Assembly: GCA_964544155.1 (NCBI GenBank)
Contig: CAZJAH010000002.1
Location: 62,001 to 126,000 of the forward strand
From: CAZJAH01 sp964544155
GTDB lineage: Bacteria > Bacteroidota > Ignavibacteria > Kapaibacteriales > UBA2268
Length of the DNA: 64,000 nt
Direction: 5' to 3'
The stretch's first letter is position 1. Each line of letters starts with the position of its first letter. This document shows, in pieces, positions 60,845 through 64,000 of this stretch. The position numbers and the translations under genes were made by a program. Under the pieces are notes generated by a model. The model ran no database searches. It was not told the origin of the DNA and saw only the letters and a program-made list of their open reading frames with translations.

Positions 60845-61540
60845 ATGAATAGAATAATGATAATAACAGGCACCCGCAAAGGCATCGGAAGATACCTCGC
60901 TGAGTATTATCTTGAAAAAGGATTCACCGTAATTGGCTGCAGCCGCTCGGATAGCAACTACCGTCATGATAATTACAGGCACTTCTGCCTGGATGTCGCC
61001 GATGAAAAGAGGGTAAAAGATATGTTCAGAGCCGTGAAGAAAGACTTCGGCAGGATTGATTACCTGATCAATAATGCAGGAATCGCGTCCATGAACCATG
61101 TGCTGCTCACTCCACTCAAAACAATTGAAAAAATTTATAGCACGAATGTTTTCGGGACATTCCTCTTCTGCAGAGAAGCTGCCAAAATAATGTCTAAGCA
61201 TAATTTCGGACGTATTGTAAACTTCGCGACGGTAGCAACACCGCTTAAGCTCGAAGGTGAGGCGGCATACGCTTCCTCAAAAGCTGCAGTGGAAAGCCTT
61301 ACAGGGGTAATGGCCAGAGAACTGGCCGAAAACGGAATTACCATTAACGCCGTCGGGCCTACCCCGATCGAAACTGACCTAATCAGGTCTGTACCCAAAG
61401 AAAAAATGGACGCCCTGATAAACAGGCAGGCCGTAAAACGCCTGGGCGAATTCAGGGATGTCAGCAACGCCATTGACTTCTTTCTAAAAGATGAAAGCGA
61501 TTTTATTACCGGACAGGTATTATTCCTGGGCGGTGTGTAA
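60845..61540 (+). CDS. Short-chain dehydrogenase/reductase (FabG-like)
   Basis: 231 residues from the ATG at 60845, with a strong GGAGG ribosome binding site within the end of the ACP gene; an upstream in-frame start is unlikely. Rossmann motif ITGTRKGIGRYLAEYY, NNAG at about 76-79, Y142-x-x-x-K146. The catalytic serine (13 residues before the tyrosine) is threonine T129 (NFATVA). Probably an NAD(P)H-dependent 3-oxoacyl-ACP reductase making the 3-hydroxyacyl group of the cassette. The Thr substitution may be functional or modify the substrate range. Confidence 0.85.
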   Translation: MNRIMIITGTRKGIGRYLAEYYLEKGFTVIGCSRSDSNYRHDNYRHFCLDVADEKRVKDMFRAVKKDFGRIDYLINNAGIASMNHVLLTPLKTIEKIYSTNVFGTFLFCREAAKIMSKHNFGRIVNFATVATPLKLEGEAAYASSKAAVESLTGVMARELAENGITINAVGPTPIETDLIRSVPKEKMDALINRQAVKRLGEFRDVSNAIDFFLKDESDFITGQVLFLGGV

Positions 61541-62883
61541 TGCATTTGGATTTTCTCATAGAGAGGTTCAGGGCATGTTCAGAAAAAGAAGCCTTTGTAA
61601 GGAATGATGAATCTTATAATTACAGGGAATTCCTCTCTCTATACAGCGGATGGCGAGATTTCATAATAAAGGAATCGATCGAACCGGGTAGCGTTGTAGT
61701 GATCGAATCCTCCACAACACCGGCGGCTATAGCCCTGCTACTTGCACTGATTGATAATTCCTGCATTTGCATACCCTTTACTCCCGGGCTTCTTCCCAAA
61801 AAAGAGGAATACTTCGATATTGCGCTGGCCGAATATTCAATTAAATTAAACTACGAAACAGAGCTTATTAAAACCGGTGTAAACGCCCGACACGAGCTTT
61901 ACAAAATCCTCAGGAACAGCGGCAGCCCGGGCCTGGTACTCTTTTCTTCCGGTACTGCAGGTAAAAGCAAAGCCGCCGTGCATGATATGGGAAAGCTGCT
62001 AAAAAAATACCACAAAAGCGGGAAGGATTTCAGAACCCTTGTATTTATGCAATTCGATCATATCGGAGGTGTTGATACACTTTTTTACAGTATGTCCAAC
62101 GCCAGCACAATTATCACTACCGACGACCGCTCGCCTGAAACAGTCTGCCGTATGGTAGAAATGCATAAAGTCGAAGTACTGCCAGTAACGCCGACTTTTA
62201 TCAATCTGCTGATAATCAGCGAAGCCTACAAGAACTACGACCTGTCCAGCCTTAAGTACATAACTTACGGCACGGAAGTAATGCCTGAATTTACCCTTAA
62301 AAAATGTAACGAAATATTCCCGGATGCCAAACTGCTTCAAAAATACGGCACCACGGAAACCGGCACACTCCGCTCAAAATCCGAAAGCTCAGGATCTACA
62401 TGGGTGAAAATCGGAGGTGAAGGCTTTGATACAAAAATTGTTGACGGAATTTTGTATATTAAAGCCGATTCGGCTATGCTCGGGTATCTTAATCACGAAA
62501 GCCCATTCACGGATGACGGCTGGTTTATAACAGGCGATGAAGTGGAGCAGAAAGGTGACTACATTCGATTTAAGGGCAGAAAAACGGAGATAATTAATGT
62601 AGGCGGAGAAAAAGTTTATCCCGTTGAGGTGGAAAATGTCATACACCAGTATGAAAATGTCGTAGAAGTGACAATTTTCTCAGAAAAAAATAGTATAATG
62701 GGAAATATTGTCTGCGCTAATGTCAGATTAAAAAATAAACCTGAAAACGAAAGAAAAGAAGCGGCCAATATTAAAAAATTCTGCCGGGAAAGGCTTGAAA
62801 CTTATAAAGTTCCCGTGAAGATAAATTTTGTTCATGAAGAGCAATATTCGGACAGATATAAAAAAAAGAGGCATGCTAAATGA
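61540..62883 (+). CDS. AMP-forming acyl-CoA/acyl-ACP ligase (ANL superfamily)
   Basis: 447 residues, a short adenylate-forming enzyme. Motif A3 SSGTAGKSKAAVHD, A5 KYGTTETGTLRS, A7 FITGDEVEQK, A8 FKGRKTEIINVGGEKVYPVEVE, and a lysine-rich tail with an apparent A10 lysine (DRYKKKRHAK). It would activate a carboxylic acid and load it on the ACP. The N-terminal part is shorter than in fatty-acid ligases and resembles small-acid ligases of polysaccharide loci. Start overlaps the SDR stop (TAATG), so translation is coupled. Confidence 0.88.
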   Translation: MHLDFLIERFRACSEKEAFVRNDESYNYREFLSLYSGWRDFIIKESIEPGSVVVIESSTTPAAIALLLALIDNSCICIPFTPGLLPKKEEYFDIALAEYSIKLNYETELIKTGVNARHELYKILRNSGSPGLVLFSSGTAGKSKAAVHDMGKLLKKYHKSGKDFRTLVFMQFDHIGGVDTLFYSMSNASTIITTDDRSPETVCRMVEMHKVEVLPVTPTFINLLIISEAYKNYDLSSLKYITYGTEVMPEFTLKKCNEIFPDAKLLQKYGTTETGTLRSKSESSGSTWVKIGGEGFDTKIVDGILYIKADSAMLGYLNHESPFTDDGWFITGDEVEQKGDYIRFKGRKTEIINVGGEKVYPVEVENVIHQYENVVEVTIFSEKNSIMGNIVCANVRLKNKPENERKEAANIKKFCRERLETYKVPVKINFVHEEQYSDRYKKKRHAK

Positions 62884-63755
62884 TCAGGGAATTTATCAAT
62901 AACATCATACCCGCTTTCATTAGGCGGAGATACCGAGCGGCTCAGCAAAAAAAACTTAAAGAGCATGTGCGTTCACTTCCTAAATTATCCTATGAAAAAT
63001 TGGAAGAAATACTTCGGGATGAGCTAGGCCTTAAAACCGGCGACAATGTATTCGTGCACAGCTCCATGGACAGGCTTAATCTGGATTTCCCTTTTTATCA
63101 GGCATTATCCGTTTTAAGAACCATTGTCGGCGATGAAGGAACACTGATTTTCCCTACTTATCCTGAGCTGACATCATACAAATTCTTAAAGGCGGGGCAT
63201 ATTTTCGATATAAATAAAACCCCTTCCTACACAGGAATACTAAGCGAATTTGCCAGAAGGCAGAAAAAAGCCGTCAGGAGCCTCCACCCTACCAAATCTG
63301 TAGCAGCGATAGGCCCCGCGGCCGATGAAATAACTACCTCGCACCATCTTTCTCCTTATCCGTATGATTTTAACAGCCCCTACTATAAAATATGCGAAAT
63401 GGGAGCTAAGATCATCGGCATTGGTGTGATGACTACCTACCTCTCGGCTGTGCATTCTATAGATGATACCCTGAAGGAAAGATTTCCCGTAAACCCCTAT
63501 CATCCGGAGCTATTCAACGCTGAATGTGTTGACACTGCGGGAAACACAGTAATAGTAAAGACTTATGCTCATAATATGAAGAAAATGAATTTCGACCTGC
63601 CGAAATATTTCGCCGATATAAACGATAAAATTTGCAGGGATATAGATATTGAAGGGATGAAGTTCTTTTCCGCCGATGCCGGCGCTATGTACAAAGAAAT
63701 GCGCAGGCTGGCTGAAAATGGAATAACAATTTATTCAAAAAAATATAAAAAATAA
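62880..63755 (+). CDS. AAC(3)-family N-acyltransferase
   Basis: 291 residues of the aminoglycoside 3-N-acetyltransferase fold. Conserved pieces: FVHSSMDRLNLDF (about 59-71), EGTLIFPTYPELTSYKF, SLHPTKSVAAIGPAAD with the H-P-T/S-x-S motif, and ICEMGAKIIGIGV. In polysaccharide clusters such proteins acylate amino sugars, so the resistance name need not mean drug resistance. ATGA overlap with the ligase stop (start 62880) shows coupling. Together with ACP, SDR and ligase it suggests transfer of a hydroxyacyl group to an amino sugar. Confidence 0.85.
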   Translation: MIREFINNIIPAFIRRRYRAAQQKKLKEHVRSLPKLSYEKLEEILRDELGLKTGDNVFVHSSMDRLNLDFPFYQALSVLRTIVGDEGTLIFPTYPELTSYKFLKAGHIFDINKTPSYTGILSEFARRQKKAVRSLHPTKSVAAIGPAADEITTSHHLSPYPYDFNSPYYKICEMGAKIIGIGVMTTYLSAVHSIDDTLKERFPVNPYHPELFNAECVDTAGNTVIVKTYAHNMKKMNFDLPKYFADINDKICRDIDIEGMKFFSADAGAMYKEMRRLAENGITIYSKKYKK

Positions 63756-64000
63756 TGAGCAAAATAGCCCTGATATTGACAAACGACTGGGAGTTGTACG
63801 GTGACGGCTCCGGGGATTATTTTGAAGTACAGCATAAACCCCTGGAGAACACTCTCGAACTATTGAGAAAATACGGGGCTAATATAAGTGTAATGGCCGA
63901 AGTTCTTCAGCAGCTCACATTTAAGGATTTCGGCGTAGAGCATCATTTCGCTCGCGAGGCATCACAGGCCTGGGAAGATATTATCCGTTCAACGGTCAGA
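63755..64000 (+). CDS. Probable polysaccharide deacetylase-like protein, N-terminal part (cut by window edge)
   Basis: 82 codons are inside the window, starting at an ATG that overlaps the AAC(3)-like stop (TAATG). The start SKIALILTNDWELYGDGSGD, followed by PLENTLELLRKYGANISVM, is the pattern of glycoside hydrolase/deacetylase-fold proteins from exopolysaccharide loci (T-N-D-x-E-x-x-G-D-G-S). If so, it would remove N-acetyl from an amino sugar. The end and active site lie beyond the window. Confidence 0.6.
   Translation, partial: MSKIALILTNDWELYGDGSGDYFEVQHKPLENTLELLRKYGANISVMAEVLQQLTFKDFGVEHHFAREASQAWEDIIRSTVR

Noticed and set aside
62880..63755. Aminoglycoside resistance gene
   Set aside because: The fold is AAC(3)-like, but the coupled ACP, reductase, ligase and deacetylase-like genes point to sugar N-acylation rather than drug resistance.

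Overview
The window is about 64 kb of moderately AT-rich bacterial chromosome. The best guess for the source is a free-living member of the FCB group, near Ignavibacteria/Chlorobi or Bacteroidota. Reasons: a TonB-dependent receptor, type II lipoproteins and periplasmic parvulin isomerases (a Gram-negative envelope); anaerobic-style ferredoxin-linked 2-oxoacid oxidoreductases (a fused KorA with KorB, and a single-chain NifJ) beside a stand-alone dihydrolipoyl dehydrogenase; and Bacteroidota/Chlorobi-type protein families throughout. This taxonomic call is inference. A run of 99 N at 40461-40559 shows the sequence is a draft scaffold. I see no rRNA, tRNA, CRISPR array, transposase or phage gene.

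Layout. 1-11563 is an alpha-glucan/trehalose locus. treZ, glgE, a treS-maltokinase fusion, glgB and the start of treY lie on the minus strand, and a glgX/treX debranching enzyme diverges from them. Together they cover the GlgE, TreS and TreY-TreZ routes. 11757-17163 is a tight five-gene minus-strand operon: MFS transporter, HMG-CoA-lyase family enzyme, class III CoA-transferase, LeuC-like and LeuD-like. I read it as a candidate C5 branched dicarboxylate (citraconate/citramalate) module, with a branched-chain aminotransferase diverging from it. 18.6-31.3 kb is an accessory stretch: outer-membrane and lipoprotein genes, a GNAT, a GC-rich structured intergenic element that may be a small RNA, a TonB-dependent receptor pair, a nitroreductase of the iodotyrosine-deiodinase type, an epimerase remnant, a pRiA4b ORF-3-like protein, a methyltransferase, and a frameshifted, orphan DarT-like ADP-ribosyltransferase at the 3' end of guaA.

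31.4-39.2 kb holds korB-korA, a dihydroorotate-dehydrogenase-like flavoprotein and nifJ. 39.5-50.7 kb is mainly envelope: an NlpC/P60 hydrolase interrupted by the N gap, a nitrilase-family amidase, murC, two parvulin chaperones, lpdA, an EamA transporter and an L,D-transpeptidase lipoprotein. 50.8-57.9 kb has an M29-like aminopeptidase, an MFSD1-like transporter, a pyruvate-oxidase-like TPP enzyme, a THUMP-domain RNA methyltransferase and recA. The right end has a sensor kinase with a degenerate ATPase domain, then a translationally coupled cassette (acyl carrier protein, SDR reductase, AMP-forming ligase, AAC(3)-type N-acyltransferase, and the start of a probable polysaccharide deacetylase). 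The cassette looks like the edge of a surface-sugar acylation cluster.

The most interesting leads are the 11.7-17.2 kb operon, the acylation cassette, the broken DarT, the structured intergenic RNA candidate near 20.0 kb, and the degenerate sensor kinase.
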